64,000 nt of DNA from Symsagittifera roscoffensis (taxonomy: Eukaryota > Xenacoelomorpha > Acoela > Convolutidae), in NCBI RefSeq assembly GCF_963678635.1, contig NC_087065.1, forward strand, positions 72,303,345 to 72,367,344, written 5' to 3'. The position numbers and the translations under genes were made by a program. Positions 31,015-41,255 of this stretch are shown here, in pieces. The notes beneath the pieces were generated by a model that worked only from the letters and a program-made list of their open reading frames with translations, searched no databases and had not been told where the DNA came from. Position 1 is the first letter of the stretch. Each line of letters opens with the position of its first letter.

Positions 31015-32313
31015 ATGATAGATCCTGCTCGTGAGGTCAACGAGAAGGGCACCAGGGAGAAGAACGATGGAAACGAAGTCGTGGAGGAAGGTACGGACAC
31101 ACCGCTGGACCTGGATCCAAACGAGGAGATCGAAGCGGACGCTGAAACCTTACCCTACGCAGAGGAAGATTGGCACGATCCCGAACAGATAGAAGTTCCC
31201 AAGAATTTGGAATCGGATCTTCCGTTCACGATACAGACTCGTCAGAAGGACGGGACAAGACCAAGAAGAAAGTACAATCCTTACGGCGACGACTTTGTAG
31301 TGGATAGGATAGATCTGAAGAAGATAGTGGAGGAAGTAGTGGGTCTAGAGGAAATAACTGTGTCACAAGGCATTGACATAGTCGATGATCACGACGATGA
31401 GTGGGTTGACGACTGGTCGAATCCCGAGGTAGAATTCGACGACGAGCAACAGCAGTCATATGAACAAGATTTGACGATACTGCGTGTCTTAGAGTGGCTG
31501 AATGAAACGACCTCGGATCCTAAGGAGACCAGCGTCACGATTCAAGACGTAGATCGTGAAAGCATGAAATACATCAAGACCGAACGAGATGATCCTTCCT
31601 GGGCTGCCCTGGAAGGACGACTACTCATTCCAGCTTCTAATCTCGACTTGATACCCGGAATGCGATCGACGGGGACTTCGATGGATATTTTTGTCCGGGG
31701 AGTGGGGGTAGGACTTACCCACACTGAAAACTTGATAATAAAAAAATTAAGAGTAGCAAGAGAAACAGGAGACTTAGAAGCAGAAACAGGCGAAGAACCT
31801 AAGAAACCTGAGATTGGGAGGGTAGTTGAGTCATATTTTAACTTATCAAATGAATATTCAAGCAACATAATACTAACAGACAGTGATTTCATGCTCACAA
31901 ATAGAACATGTGCGATAGCAATCACAGCAGACATGAGTTTTAGGACAGCGTTAGCCGCAGATTTTAAGAGAGAATACAAAAACGTGGAATTCCTTTGGAA
32001 GCAAAGACCAGGGATAGGGGGCCTAGCAGCCTTACCTCCGGCGGCGTCACAGATACCGGGAAAATACCTATGCTTCTTGGTGACGAGGGCGACGGAAAAG
32101 CAGCACGTGGACCCAGAGAATCTAGTCTTGTTCTTGACGAGGCTGAGGGACTTCCTGGTGGAAATGGACGTGAAGGAGCTCTCGCTTCCAGTGTACGATC
32201 CAAACAGAGGACGACTGCATCCTCGGGAATTGTACGCGCTTGTACACGTGATATTCTCTGACACTAATATACAAATATATTTACATAAGAAATATTACTT
32301 AAGTATAGGCTGA
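31015..32313 (+). CDS. Accessory ORF with C-terminal macro domain
   Basis: 432 residues, directly after integrase in the same frame. Residues 1-170 are acidic and probably disordered. Residues ~283-430 fit the macro-domain fold of the OARD1/TARG1 and Poa1 type: SNIILTDSDF, a CAIAITADMSF strand where family members have AHCISxD, FKREYKNVEFLWKQ (helix after the phosphate loop), YLCFLVTRATEKQHVDPENL (family: IYYLITKxxxxxxPTYENL), ELSLPVYDPNRGRL (family: LSMPRIGCGLDxL). Macro domains bind ADP-ribose and some remove it from proteins. The glycine-rich loop and the Lys position used for catalysis in TARG1 are not conserved here, so activity is doubtful. The fold assignment is by pattern, not by search. 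Confidence 0.65.
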   Translation: MIDPAREVNEKGTREKNDGNEVVEEGTDTPLDLDPNEEIEADAETLPYAEEDWHDPEQIEVPKNLESDLPFTIQTRQKDGTRPRRKYNPYGDDFVVDRIDLKKIVEEVVGLEEITVSQGIDIVDDHDDEWVDDWSNPEVEFDDEQQQSYEQDLTILRVLEWLNETTSDPKETSVTIQDVDRESMKYIKTERDDPSWAALEGRLLIPASNLDLIPGMRSTGTSMDIFVRGVGVGLTHTENLIIKKLRVARETGDLEAETGEEPKKPEIGRVVESYFNLSNEYSSNIILTDSDFMLTNRTCAIAITADMSFRTALAADFKREYKNVEFLWKQRPGIGGLAALPPAASQIPGKYLCFLVTRATEKQHVDPENLVLFLTRLRDFLVEMDVKELSLPVYDPNRGRLHPRELYALVHVIFSDTNIQIYLHKKYYLSIG

Positions 32314-32718
32314 GCGACAGGCGAGAGGGTGTTAGGCTAAAGACTAAGTTATATGTAAATATGTGATATTTGTGCTATGTTATGTTATGTGTTATGTTAT
32401 TAAGCTCTTGAGTAAGTAGGGGTTAGTGATCATGAACAACTGAATGACGATCTTAGGAATAGATCCAAAGTTTGGACTGTCCAATCTTAGGTCGAATTCT
32501 AAAATTTTAGAGACCGACTGATTTTAATAAATTTTAAGATAAAATTTCTTTTCATCTGAACTGTTTTTAAGCAAATTTTAGCATTTTAGCGATATATGTT
32601 AAGATGAAACTGACAAGTGTGATATTCGTGACCTCTTTTCTAGATCCTGATTGATCGTTTAATTACTCACTTGAGTCAAATCTTTGAATCAAAACCGAAT
32701 CGAACTTGAAAGAATAGA
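32314..32718 (+). other. Non-coding spacer in element A
   Basis: About 400 bases, AT-rich, including a TATGTTATGTTATGTGTTATGTTA run near 32376. No frame is open with the composition of the flanking ORFs. It could hold a promoter or splice signals for the downstream accessory genes, but none is identifiable. Confidence 0.4.
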
Positions 32719-33268
32719 ATGGATAACTTCAACTTGGATGAATTGATGGGCCTGGCAGAGGCATATGTGGGACCGATGGTGGATGCGATCTATCGTCGGC
32801 TGATCGATCGAGACTTCGCTCTGGAGGAGCCAGAGGTATTCATGTTGCTGACCGCCCTGATCAACATCTTGGGGCATGACAACCGTGGAGACCGCCCCAC
32901 GGAAGTCCTGTTGATGGCAGCATATGGAGAGAGGGGAGTACTAGACCGCCCGAACATGAGAGTGATGAGGTGGAGAAACGGGGCTCTCTCAGGGAGTGAG
33001 TTGGCGAATGAGCCTGGATTGGGAAGTTCTAGGACTTACAACCAGGTGAGATGCCTATGCCCTCCAAGCCCAAACCTGGGCTGACGAGAATGCATCAGGA
33101 GATGAACAGCGAGGCTGCCTCGTCTGGTTCACCACTGAGAGCAGCTGTGCCACCTAAGAGGGCGAAAGTAGGACAGAAGGTTCAGACGAACCAAACCATG
33201 TAAGATCTGGATGAGATGAAGGATGAGCTGGAAAGTACGAAGAAGGAGCTGGACGAGATGACCAAAGC
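32719..33268 (+). pseudogene. N-terminal part of the SGNH accessory protein, frame-broken
   Basis: Three frames in succession: 32719-33084 (helical, acidic, begins MDNFNLDELMGLAEAYVG), 33051-33203 (Pro/Lys-rich, PKRAKVGQK) and, in the same frame after a TAA, a coiled-coil stretch (EMKDELESTKKELDEM) to about 33265. The coiled coil continues smoothly in a different frame at 33269. This suggests one protein now broken by indels. A CAGGTGAG donor-like site at about 33043-33050 leaves splicing possible. Function of this part unknown. Confidence 0.45.
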
Positions 33269-34789
33269 ATGCTCAAGATGGAGGAAGATCGAGACATGTG
33301 GAGAAGGTTGTTTGAAGACTGCAACAAGAAGCAGGGTCAAGAAATTGAGCGCTTGAGGCAGGACTACAAAGAGCGATCGGAACAGATGGCGTTGACAACG
33401 GCCGTGGAGAAAATGATACCTGCAAGGAATTTTCCTCGTGGGCAGTCCCCGATGGAGCTCTTGACGCCTCGAGAAATGAGTCAAACAACAGAGACACGGC
33501 TCCCGACAGAGACAAATCGAGTGACGATGCCGGATCCTACTGACACCTTGGAAGACCCCATCGTGGAACAGACAGTGAGGAAGCTGATAGAGACAGCTGG
33601 ACGACTGGTCGCCAACAAGAATGCGCCAGGTTCCGGGGTGACTGCACCCTATGAAACGATCGACGACACGGGCAGAGTACGACTCTCCCAGACCGTGATC
33701 AGACAGGGGATAAGTGACGTGACACCACTCATGGGGAGCTCGAAGGCCCCAGAGAGAAGAATACAGAAGATGCCAGCGAAGAAAGTGTCTCGCATCATAG
33801 ACGTACAAAAGAACAATCAATTGAAATTTAATTTCACGGGAGTTCCGGAGACAGATCCGAGAGCTTGCTTCAATCGAGCGACTTGGAGCCCGGCAGTAAA
33901 CCTGCAGCAACCACCACTGGTGACATCTCATCTGATACTGGGAGACAGCTTGGTCAGAGTACTATCGAATTTGAGGACCTCGTGGGTCACCACGGTGATG
34001 GCCTTTGGAGGCGCGACGATAGCCCAGTTATATCGAATGGTGGAACTGATGAATCCAGGGAGGATCCCCAATGTGATGATCCTGGTTGGGAAGAATGACA
34101 TTTCCAGAGGTTCAGATGAGCAGGAAGCACTATGCGAGTCAATGATGGTGTGTTTGTTTACTACCCTCTGGCAGAAATTCAATTGCGCGGTACTGACCGT
34201 TTGCACTGTGCCAATGAACACGAGAAGCTTGACAGCAGCAGGAAGAAGGCACAACGAGGGAGTCGTCAGGTGGAATAACATCTTGAGAAACCTCGCAAGT
34301 CGGAACGCCGGAAGAATGATCCTCATGGACATCGAACATGAGTTGAGAGCTATGGATCAGGCCAGACTGACCACGGACGGCATCCACTTCGACAGTATCG
34401 AAGGACAAGCTTGGTTGAATCGAGTCTTCGAAGAGCGGTTGTACGAGTTAGAAGCGGAACTCTTTGACACAGGAGTGCTGAAGGAAGAAGGAACAGCGAG
34501 TGACGCGGTGATTACCACCTTTGTGCCTCCTAGCCTGGAAACACGCTTGGGTACGGTCCCGGCCGTCACGAACTACCGGCAACAGAGCTCCAGCGAACCA
34601 GGTCAAAGGACAGACGTACAGGATCGATTGGGAGAAGCGCCGATGAGAAGGACCATCCATCCTAGGAGAAGAATAGGACCTGTCAACCCAATCGAAGAGA
34701 CAGCCGGCACGTCTAGATCGGACACTAGATCGGAGACGACAAGTACCAGTCGAGAGGAGAGACGCCCGAGCAGAGGCTCGTTGATGTGA
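33269..34789 (+). CDS. Accessory protein with SGNH/GDSL hydrolase domain
   Basis: 506 residues. Residues 1-40 continue a coiled coil. Residues ~218-395 form an SGNH hydrolase with all four blocks: LILGDSLVR (Ser227), AFGGATIAQL (Gly), ILVGKNDISR (Asn276) and LTTDGIHFDS (Asp370, His373). Family members are esterases or lipases with a catalytic Ser and His/Asp. The C-terminal 100 residues are Arg/Ser/Thr-rich and likely disordered. SGNH-type esterase domains are known in ORF1 of some CR1-like LINE elements; here it sits after integrase, where retroviruses have env. Substrate unknown; a role in membrane or capsid handling is speculation. Confidence 0.8.
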   Translation: MLKMEEDRDMWRRLFEDCNKKQGQEIERLRQDYKERSEQMALTTAVEKMIPARNFPRGQSPMELLTPREMSQTTETRLPTETNRVTMPDPTDTLEDPIVEQTVRKLIETAGRLVANKNAPGSGVTAPYETIDDTGRVRLSQTVIRQGISDVTPLMGSSKAPERRIQKMPAKKVSRIIDVQKNNQLKFNFTGVPETDPRACFNRATWSPAVNLQQPPLVTSHLILGDSLVRVLSNLRTSWVTTVMAFGGATIAQLYRMVELMNPGRIPNVMILVGKNDISRGSDEQEALCESMMVCLFTTLWQKFNCAVLTVCTVPMNTRSLTAAGRRHNEGVVRWNNILRNLASRNAGRMILMDIEHELRAMDQARLTTDGIHFDSIEGQAWLNRVFEERLYELEAELFDTGVLKEEGTASDAVITTFVPPSLETRLGTVPAVTNYRQQSSSEPGQRTDVQDRLGEAPMRRTIHPRRRIGPVNPIEETAGTSRSDTRSETTSTSREERRPSRGSLM

Positions 34790-34834
34790 TCAAGACCCAT
34801 ACCGTCTCCCTGGCATGTATACAAAGACGAGCTA

Positions 34835-36616
34835 ATGAAGCTGGATCTCCAGAGGGTAAGCTTCATCGAAGATGCAAGGAGGATGCTGAATGGAGCGACG
34901 CTATCCGTCATCAGATTGTACTCGATAACCGGCGTAGACTGGTTGATAGCCGCTAGCATAAATTTCAGCTCCACGACGGCCTTGAGATTTGCTGACCTAG
35001 AGGGACTGCCCTCTAACAACACAATGGGACCAAGGAACGCGAGACCATTGCAAGACGTGAGATTGAGTCATGATGAAGGGAATCGGAAGAGAGACCTGGA
35101 AGATTTCTAGTGACAAGGGCGCCGATCGGACAACATGTGAAGATGTTTAGGCAATTAAGCTCACCCCCTGGTCATGTGAAGGAGAGAATATACCCAAAAC
35201 TAGTGAATCAAGATGGTGATGCCCAAAGATACGGCGGATTGAAAGCGATAAAGAAAGATGATACCATCTTCGCCGCCTATGACAAAGCAGAAATGAGGTA
35301 GGCCAAGATTACGATAGTAGCAAATTCAGAGTTCGGGTGCACCTCCAAGTCTCTGTTTTGGCCGGACGTCATAATGTTGGCAGCGGTCGACCTGGACCTA
35401 CTGCAATCGATATCTCTGGCTATAGGGGTACAAAGGCAGACGGACATGAACCCAATTACGATCGTGTTCGCTGGCACCAACGATCATCTACACAGTAGAG
35501 GTTTTCTGAGCAGACTCAGAGATCCTACAACGGCAGAGAACGCTGTGTGGCCAGCGATAAAAGATATCCTTGAGTCGATGGGTGAAGTGGTGGATGCGAC
35601 GAAGGAGGGGTCGTTCACCAAAGTGACACCGAGAATAGTATTCGCGTTGTCTCCGGGGTATGCACATCTCCCGGATGGACTGAAGTTTGTGTATGCGATT
35701 GTGACCTTGCTTTCGGAAAAAAAAATATGATGTGATCATATCAGCCCCGAATCGCAAGATAGAGATGGAGAACCTGAGGCCACTCAAGGCTGAACTACCT
35801 GCAGTGTGGTCAGATATCTCAAACGCGATGAGAGGATTCAGGGACCATGCGCTACACATGTAAGTGTTGGATGAGGTGCTGGGGCTGGAACTGTCCAATT
35901 TCAGTCGACAGCTCAAACTGAAACCGGGAATAGACGACGACCATCGAGTGATCGCGGCGATGTCCAACGACTTATGGTTCCGAGCAATGGAAGTGACAGG
36001 TGAAAACACGAGAAGGAAAAATTCACTAGAGACGAGAGCTCATTTGGAGGCGATGGTTTTGAGAACCAAGCCGGAAGCCAACCAGTGGCTACACCTGAAT
36101 CCTAGAGTAGCGGCATTGGGTGCAGATGCTTTTGAGCAAGGCCCCGTGATGATCACAAAGATCCATGCCTACTTGTTGAAGGAGGTGAACCTGGCGGAAA
36201 ATGCCGGAGAAAGGACCGCTGAATTTGTGAATAGAATGTGTCGGATTACTCTGGAAACCTTCTGGACCCAGGAAGTGAAGGGACAGGAGGGCTTTGAACG
36301 GACAGACAGCATGCTGGAAGAGTTGGGAGCCGGATGGACCGCGTCCTTCTTGGCAAAAGTCTACCCAAAAGTCTCGCATTACTTGATAAAAGAATTCCTC
36401 CAAGCAGTAGTGGAAGTGTCAATAGTGGAACTAATAGCCTTGTTCGTGACATTTGGAGCAGAGAGTTTCGTGAAAGGACCGGCGATGCTGCTCACCGAAG
36501 GAATTCAGAACCTGCGGTTAGATGGACTTCTGACATTGATTGCGATTACCCAAGGAAACTTGGGAGGACTGATGAAACTGACACGTTGTCCGGAGCAGAT
36601 GAGAGAGAGAGAGTGA
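34835..36616 (+). pseudogene. Second SGNH-like accessory protein, frame-broken
   Basis: Pieces 34835-35110, 35110-35301, 35374-35730 and 35726-36616 read as one protein interrupted by a frame change at ~35108, a TAG at 35299-35301, an indel in an A9 run at about 35717-35725 and a TAA at 35861-35863. The middle (ITIVANSEFG at the GDS position, NPITIVFAGTNDHLHSRG, TPRIVFALSPGY) has the layout of an SGNH domain with the Asn/Asp block clear. The Ser block is changed (NSE instead of GDS) and no final DxxH is recognised, so it may be inactive. The C-terminal ~250 residues are helical, with hydrophobic stretches (VVEVSIVELIALFVTFGAE). The frame passes to the next piece near 36600. Likely a paralogue of the 33269 protein. 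Confidence 0.45.
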
Positions 36617-36771
36617 GGAACTTAGATATGAAGAAGTCCACGGACTCGTGGAATAAGATAAAAGACCTTAGACACACTCTTATCCAGTATCTCTTACAAC
36701 AAAATCGCTTTGAAACGGGAGAAGACGAGGCTATTGAAAGAGACGACATGTTGGAGGCATGCCCCTGTTAA
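36550..36771 (+). pseudogene. Tail of the second accessory protein in a shifted frame
   Basis: After 36550 the coherent hydrophilic reading is in another frame (GADERERVRNLDMKKS, DLRHTLIQYLLQQNRFETG) and ends at a TGA or equivalent stop at 36769-36771. It likely continues the 35864-36616 protein after an indel. No domain recognised. Confidence 0.35.
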
Positions 36772-38576
36772 CCGATCTGAGCTTGGCTATGAGAACCGAT
36801 CCCTTAGCGCTGATCAGAGGAGTCACGGAGTTTGTGACAGTGATCTATGGACCAGCAGTCACGTTTGCGTTCCCTGACGTTAAAGTGGAGGCGTATAGGA
36901 GGTCGGTGCTGCACCTGAACCTCATATCAGCAGTGGACGGTAGTACACTGAACTGGTGTGAGCAGCACACATTGCGGGAGCTCATGAGTTAAGATCTGTT
37001 ATTTTCGAAAATATCGGAGCCCGAGATGACAGTCATCAATTTTGACGATCACTTCCGTGATCGCATGGGAGAAGTAGAAAGAGGACACATCAAATTGTTT
37101 CCGAAGCTTTGGAATATGAGACCCTATGATAAAACGAATGGTGAAATAACCAGAGTGCCTCGTCTCAATGCAGCATATCATAAAAAGAGAGAAGAGACGA
37201 AGGACTGGGGTGATTACGAGAAGCTGCCGGAGGCAATTCCTGAATTCCCTCTGATAAGAAGGATGTTGCTTGGAGCAGTCTCCGTGGTACAGACTCCTAG
37301 ATTGAGAGCATTCGAAACCAATGAAAGGAGAGTAGGGAATTTCGTGGGAACGATGGATCCATACTTTGTAGGGAGAAATGCCGCCGTGTTACAATACACG
37401 CGATTTGCATATACGGATCAAGCGACGAGAAGGCGAATAAGCAACGCCGCGACTCCCAAGCCTGGAGGATTTGACGAAGAATGGACGGGATTAGGCTTAG
37501 CTCCGATGAAGATGAGAGGCAGGACTGAACTGCCTGAAGCCTCCTTGATCCTGACTAGTGTGAAACCGGAGTTGAAAGTGGGAGGAACACTGCCGGCGAG
37601 AACCCTAGCACCCTTCGGCTGCGAGGAAATCAAAGTGGTCCATGGAGAAGAGGAAGATAGATCGGCCGGTACATTGATCATACCGAGATTTCCGGAAGGA
37701 GCCGACAATGATGAACAAGGACCCTCGAGCTCGAACAAGGATGTGTCAGAAGGAGATGACGGACAGGGAGGAAGCCGTCAAACCGAAGAACCCATGCAAC
37801 AAGATGCAAGTCAAGCTGGTGGGGAAGACGACAGGGCATCGACAGGAGGAGCATCCAGCCTGGATTTCAATATCTTCAGCGATCTTGAGAACAACGCAGA
37901 TACGTTGGAGACGACTGAGCCAGCGGATGAAGGCACCTCGACACTGGAGCCTCCGTCAGCCTTTATGGAAATGAAGCGGAATTTGCCGGAGAGCAGCTCT
38001 CCTGGCAATTCAAGAAATAACGACCAAAGAATCCTCATGGGATCACCTAGAAGGAGAAGAATAGAGGCCTCAGCCAGAGTACCTTTCTTGGGAACGCTGC
38101 CCGAAGAAGAATGGGAAATACATCACCGAGAACACGAGAATAGGACGGGATGCAAATTGGACAGAGTGGCGTTCATGGAAGAAGTCTGGACAGTGGTTCA
38201 GAGCTATGGGACCCAGTCCATTCTGAAAACGGGTCTCAACCAACCCTTGATGAGGGAAGTCCTTGACAAGCTTGATGAGTGTGAAGGGAGACTGAGTGAG
38301 TAGTTGATCGACTCGGCCACTGATGAAAGTGAAGCGAAATCTCCCATCAAGATGACACCGCAGGACGATAAAGGAGAGGTGGTGTATCTGTCAAGAACCA
38401 GGAGAGGGACGATGCGATCAAAATTGGTGATTGATAAAATCAATGCGATGAATCTGAAGTTGGGCAGCAGAGTGATACCGAGGAGAGTCGGAAAGACGAA
38501 GGTGGATTCGGAGATATCGGTGAAAGCTGTTAACTCAGCGAAAAGGAAACGAGGTCATGGATTTGGGACAAGGTGA
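36759..38576 (+). pseudogene. Third accessory ORF, unrecognised, two in-frame stops
   Basis: A single frame from 36759 to 38576 is interrupted only by a TAA at 36990-36992 and a TAG at 38301-38303. The part 37026-38303 is a 425-residue open frame. It starts with a segment VINFDDHFRDRMGE and has a positively charged region, then a long acidic, Ser/Gly/Asp-rich disordered stretch (residues ~240-330). A short folded-looking region (EWEIHHREHENRTGCKLDRV) follows. After the TAG the tail is basic (RTRRGTMRSK, AKRKRGHG) and could be a nucleic-acid-binding or nuclear-localisation tail. I recognise no family. Confidence 0.45.
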
Positions 38577-39006
38577 TTATCAATTGCCTGGCACAGATAA
38601 AATGTTAACTGATATAGCGATGGTGCCACCCATTCTCATGGCGGGAATAAATTCAACAGGTTATAAATCCAAAAGGAGTGACCGCACTCTGACTGGAGCA
38701 ACCTTAGAAATGGAAATACTCAGCCAATGTGGAGAGAGCAGAATGAAAGACTTTAAGCCATCTCCCATGAATCACGGAAAGGGAAATGTCGCAGGACAAC
38801 TAGTACCAGTAGAATACAACCGACTGACAGTATCGGAGGCTGTGTCGATAGATGAATCCGCCGGTGGATACAAGGAAATGTTGGAGTACCGAAACTCGGC
38901 TAGAGGGTACGTGATGGCTCTGGAAGAAGACAAGAGTGCCATGGAGGGTTATCTAGAGACAATGTTGCAAGGCACCACCCTCAAGCAGAAGGCGTACGGG
39001 ACTTAA
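38557..39006 (+). CDS. Fourth accessory ORF, unrecognised
   Basis: 149 residues, overlapping the end of the previous ORF by 20 bases in another frame, starting ATG at 38557 and ending TAA at 39004-39006. The same frame reopens as the 39034 ORF after 27 bases, so these may have been one protein with a nonsense mutation. It is hydrophilic and Met-rich, with a helical C-terminus (YVMALEEDKSAMEGYLETML). No known motif. Confidence 0.4.
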   Translation: MDLGQGDYQLPGTDKMLTDIAMVPPILMAGINSTGYKSKRSDRTLTGATLEMEILSQCGESRMKDFKPSPMNHGKGNVAGQLVPVEYNRLTVSEAVSIDESAGGYKEMLEYRNSARGYVMALEEDKSAMEGYLETMLQGTTLKQKAYGT

Positions 39007-39033
39007 GCGTCGTCTGAGATACAGGCAGAAACG

Positions 39034-40314
39034 ATGGAGCAGTTGGTGAGCCTTCCATGGAAGGCAGTGGTATTAAGGTACCTCGAAGAAGAGATGAGGA
39101 CTACGCCAAGAATACACGCTCTCGTGGCAGTACCTTACGTAAGAACAGAGTTACAACTGAGGTTTGCCTGGTGCATGATGGGATTGACTCGCGAGGAATA
39201 TGATTCAGAAGAAAGGAAGAGGTCAAAAGAAGAGAAGGTTTCCCTTATGACGAACCTGAGGGATCTGATAGTCCAAGAGGGAGCAGCAGTAGCGTGTGCG
39301 AAACGGAGAGACGCTCTCTGTTTCATTCGATTCATGATAGAGCAAATTTCAGTACCTGCATTGAACAGTTGTGTTAAGATGCTGAGGGAGGGCGATGAGC
39401 GAGCGAAAGCCTTACTCTTGCTAGCTTTGCTGGATATGCAGCAAAGCAAACCGATGAGGGTGAACATGAAAGAACCCGAGGAATTAGAGCCCATGAGAAA
39501 GATAGATGAAATCAGGAGATTTTCAAACAAGGAGCTGAGACTCACTAAAGAATCTATGGGGGCACTGTCGAAATCCAGTGAATACTGTGGACCGATCAAG
39601 AAGAAATCGTATAGCTACGTATCCGGAATCATAGGGATAGCGTACAACCCTTTCCTGAGTGAAGACATACGCGATTGCTTCTTCGATTACGAGCAGGCGG
39701 TGTTACTAAGATTCTGGAGGTCCAGAATTGTAACGATTAAGAGCGTTAACAATCCACAGGCCAAATTGGGACTGGTCTCGGAAGAAGAGGTGACTGCACC
39801 TTCCGTACCAAAATCCGACAAAAGAGTGGAGTTTGGGTTGGGATTCTCAGATGAATTACTGAGAACGAGCTTGATGGCAGTGTGGGAATTGATGAGGCCA
39901 TCATGGTGTCCTAGTCCCAACGCTGACTCGATATTACGGGCGACACAAGACGTGCAGAGGGAAATGAATGCAGACTGTAACCTGCGTGACATTAACATCA
40001 TATATAATGTGATGATAACGGCCTCTAGGAGCAACGGAGAAGATAAAGTGGAGTTGCCTGGCTGGGGACCAGAAGACTGGGTCAAACCTGGTAGCTGTCT
40101 GGCGGAAGTCTGTGGACTGGAGGGTCACGTTTGTGGAGGTCTGGACTGTGTGAAGACCCTAGATAAACAACACAAGCAATTGACGGTATTGTTTGGAAAC
40201 GTCGTGATGAAAGCAAGAACAGAAGCGGAACTGATAGCAGATTGCCATGGAGGAACCGAGGTGAATCTAGTGACTGCACTAGGATTCTACAGCATGTTTG
40301 GTTCTACAGACTGA
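39034..40314 (+). CDS. Fifth accessory ORF, helical 426-residue protein
   Basis: An intact frame with ATG at 39034 and TGA at 40312-40314. The protein is mostly helical by composition, with a Leu/Ala-rich segment (ERAKALLLLALLDM), many charged residues and a C-terminal region with several Cys and His (GSCLAEVCGLEGHVCGG, LDCVK). That Cys cluster could bind metal, but the spacing fits no zinc finger that I know. No signal peptide or membrane span. Its intact length within a decayed element is notable. Function unknown. Confidence 0.55.
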   Translation: MEQLVSLPWKAVVLRYLEEEMRTTPRIHALVAVPYVRTELQLRFAWCMMGLTREEYDSEERKRSKEEKVSLMTNLRDLIVQEGAAVACAKRRDALCFIRFMIEQISVPALNSCVKMLREGDERAKALLLLALLDMQQSKPMRVNMKEPEELEPMRKIDEIRRFSNKELRLTKESMGALSKSSEYCGPIKKKSYSYVSGIIGIAYNPFLSEDIRDCFFDYEQAVLLRFWRSRIVTIKSVNNPQAKLGLVSEEEVTAPSVPKSDKRVEFGLGFSDELLRTSLMAVWELMRPSWCPSPNADSILRATQDVQREMNADCNLRDINIIYNVMITASRSNGEDKVELPGWGPEDWVKPGSCLAEVCGLEGHVCGGLDCVKTLDKQHKQLTVLFGNVVMKARTEAELIADCHGGTEVNLVTALGFYSMFGSTD

Positions 40315-40408
40315 GCAGAAATACATAGGAAAATGGAGGGAAGCGATCGAGACAGAAATGAACATCAGACACAGTGAGATTTAATGTAGGCCATCAGGAG
40401 CACGATGA

Positions 40409-41255
40409 TTGGTGGGTTCGACATTGGCTCCAATGTGCAAGAGCAGATACCCGGTACATTTCGTAGCCGTGGATGTAAAGAGTACGAGAACGATCGTGGA
40501 TCAAGCCTTCTCAGTGCCGAAGTGTGTGAGACTGGCAAGGATGTCCGAGAAATCTTACGAGTTGCTATGTAAGATGTTCTCAGCAGTTCCAGAGAGAACC
40601 AAGGAAGAGTTGGAATCAATACTAGGAAAGAAGTTCATGGGATACGTGAGCGGGAACTTTAGTGACTTTGAGAGACAGAAACAGAGAGGATCAACTGTCA
40701 CAGATTACAATACAGTAGACGAGAATGATGAAGTCCGCCGAGTGATGATGGAAGTGGAACCATTACTGGAAGCTTCGGGAAAACGTAATTGGAGGAGCAT
40801 CATCTTGACACATGACGAGTTTCCTTGCCACTGCTTGCTGCAGACCTGGTGGTATCCCAAGCGTAGTAATCTGGGACTCTGGAGAGCTGCTCTCCATGGG
40901 TTTACCAGACTCATCACAGCCCATAACAATAGTGATAGTGGGAGTTATGATGGCGATACGATGGCTGGAAGCTCATGTGAGAGAAAATAATAGACAGGAA
41001 GCGCCAACGAGAGAAAATTTGCGGAAATTGGATTTTCTAAAAGATTTAGATCTTTTTGAGACAATGTGCAAAATTCTCAACATTCCGATGGAAGTGAAGA
41101 AGATATGGGCAAGAAGACGATTGATGCCATGGTTCAGAGCTAACATGACTGCATGGTTGTACGAATATGCTAAAAAGCATATGTCGAAGCACGGCAGAGT
41201 GTACAGTGAATATCAGCTGGAATTGGAGCAGGAGCTTTTAAGCGAGCTCTCGTGA
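40409..41255 (+). pseudogene. Sixth accessory ORF, frameshifted, possible SGNH-like relic
   Basis: The frame from 40409 (VAVDVKSTRTIVDQAFSVP) remains coherent to about 40810. After that the frame starting at 40812 gives the better protein to the TGA at 41253-41255, so an indel near 40810 is likely. The second part contains SVVIWDSGELL followed by DSSQPITIVIVGVMM, which lines up in order and spacing with the second SGNH-like domain (NPITIVFAGTND) but has lost the Asn-Asp pair. The C-terminus is charged and helical (LELEQELLSELS). I treat it as a third, degenerate member of the same accessory family, with low certainty. Confidence 0.35.

Noticed and set aside
29135-32264. Long minus-strand ORFs opposite integrase and the macro ORF (for example 31542-32264)
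   Set aside because: They mirror well-supported plus-strand proteins and have Ser/Arg-rich shadow composition.
32376-32400. Telomere-like or satellite repeat (TTATG units)
   Set aside because: Only a few imperfect units; too short to call.
33182-33931. 249-residue minus-strand ORF opposite the SGNH gene
   Set aside because: Cys/Ser/His-rich shadow of the plus-strand ORF, no domain.
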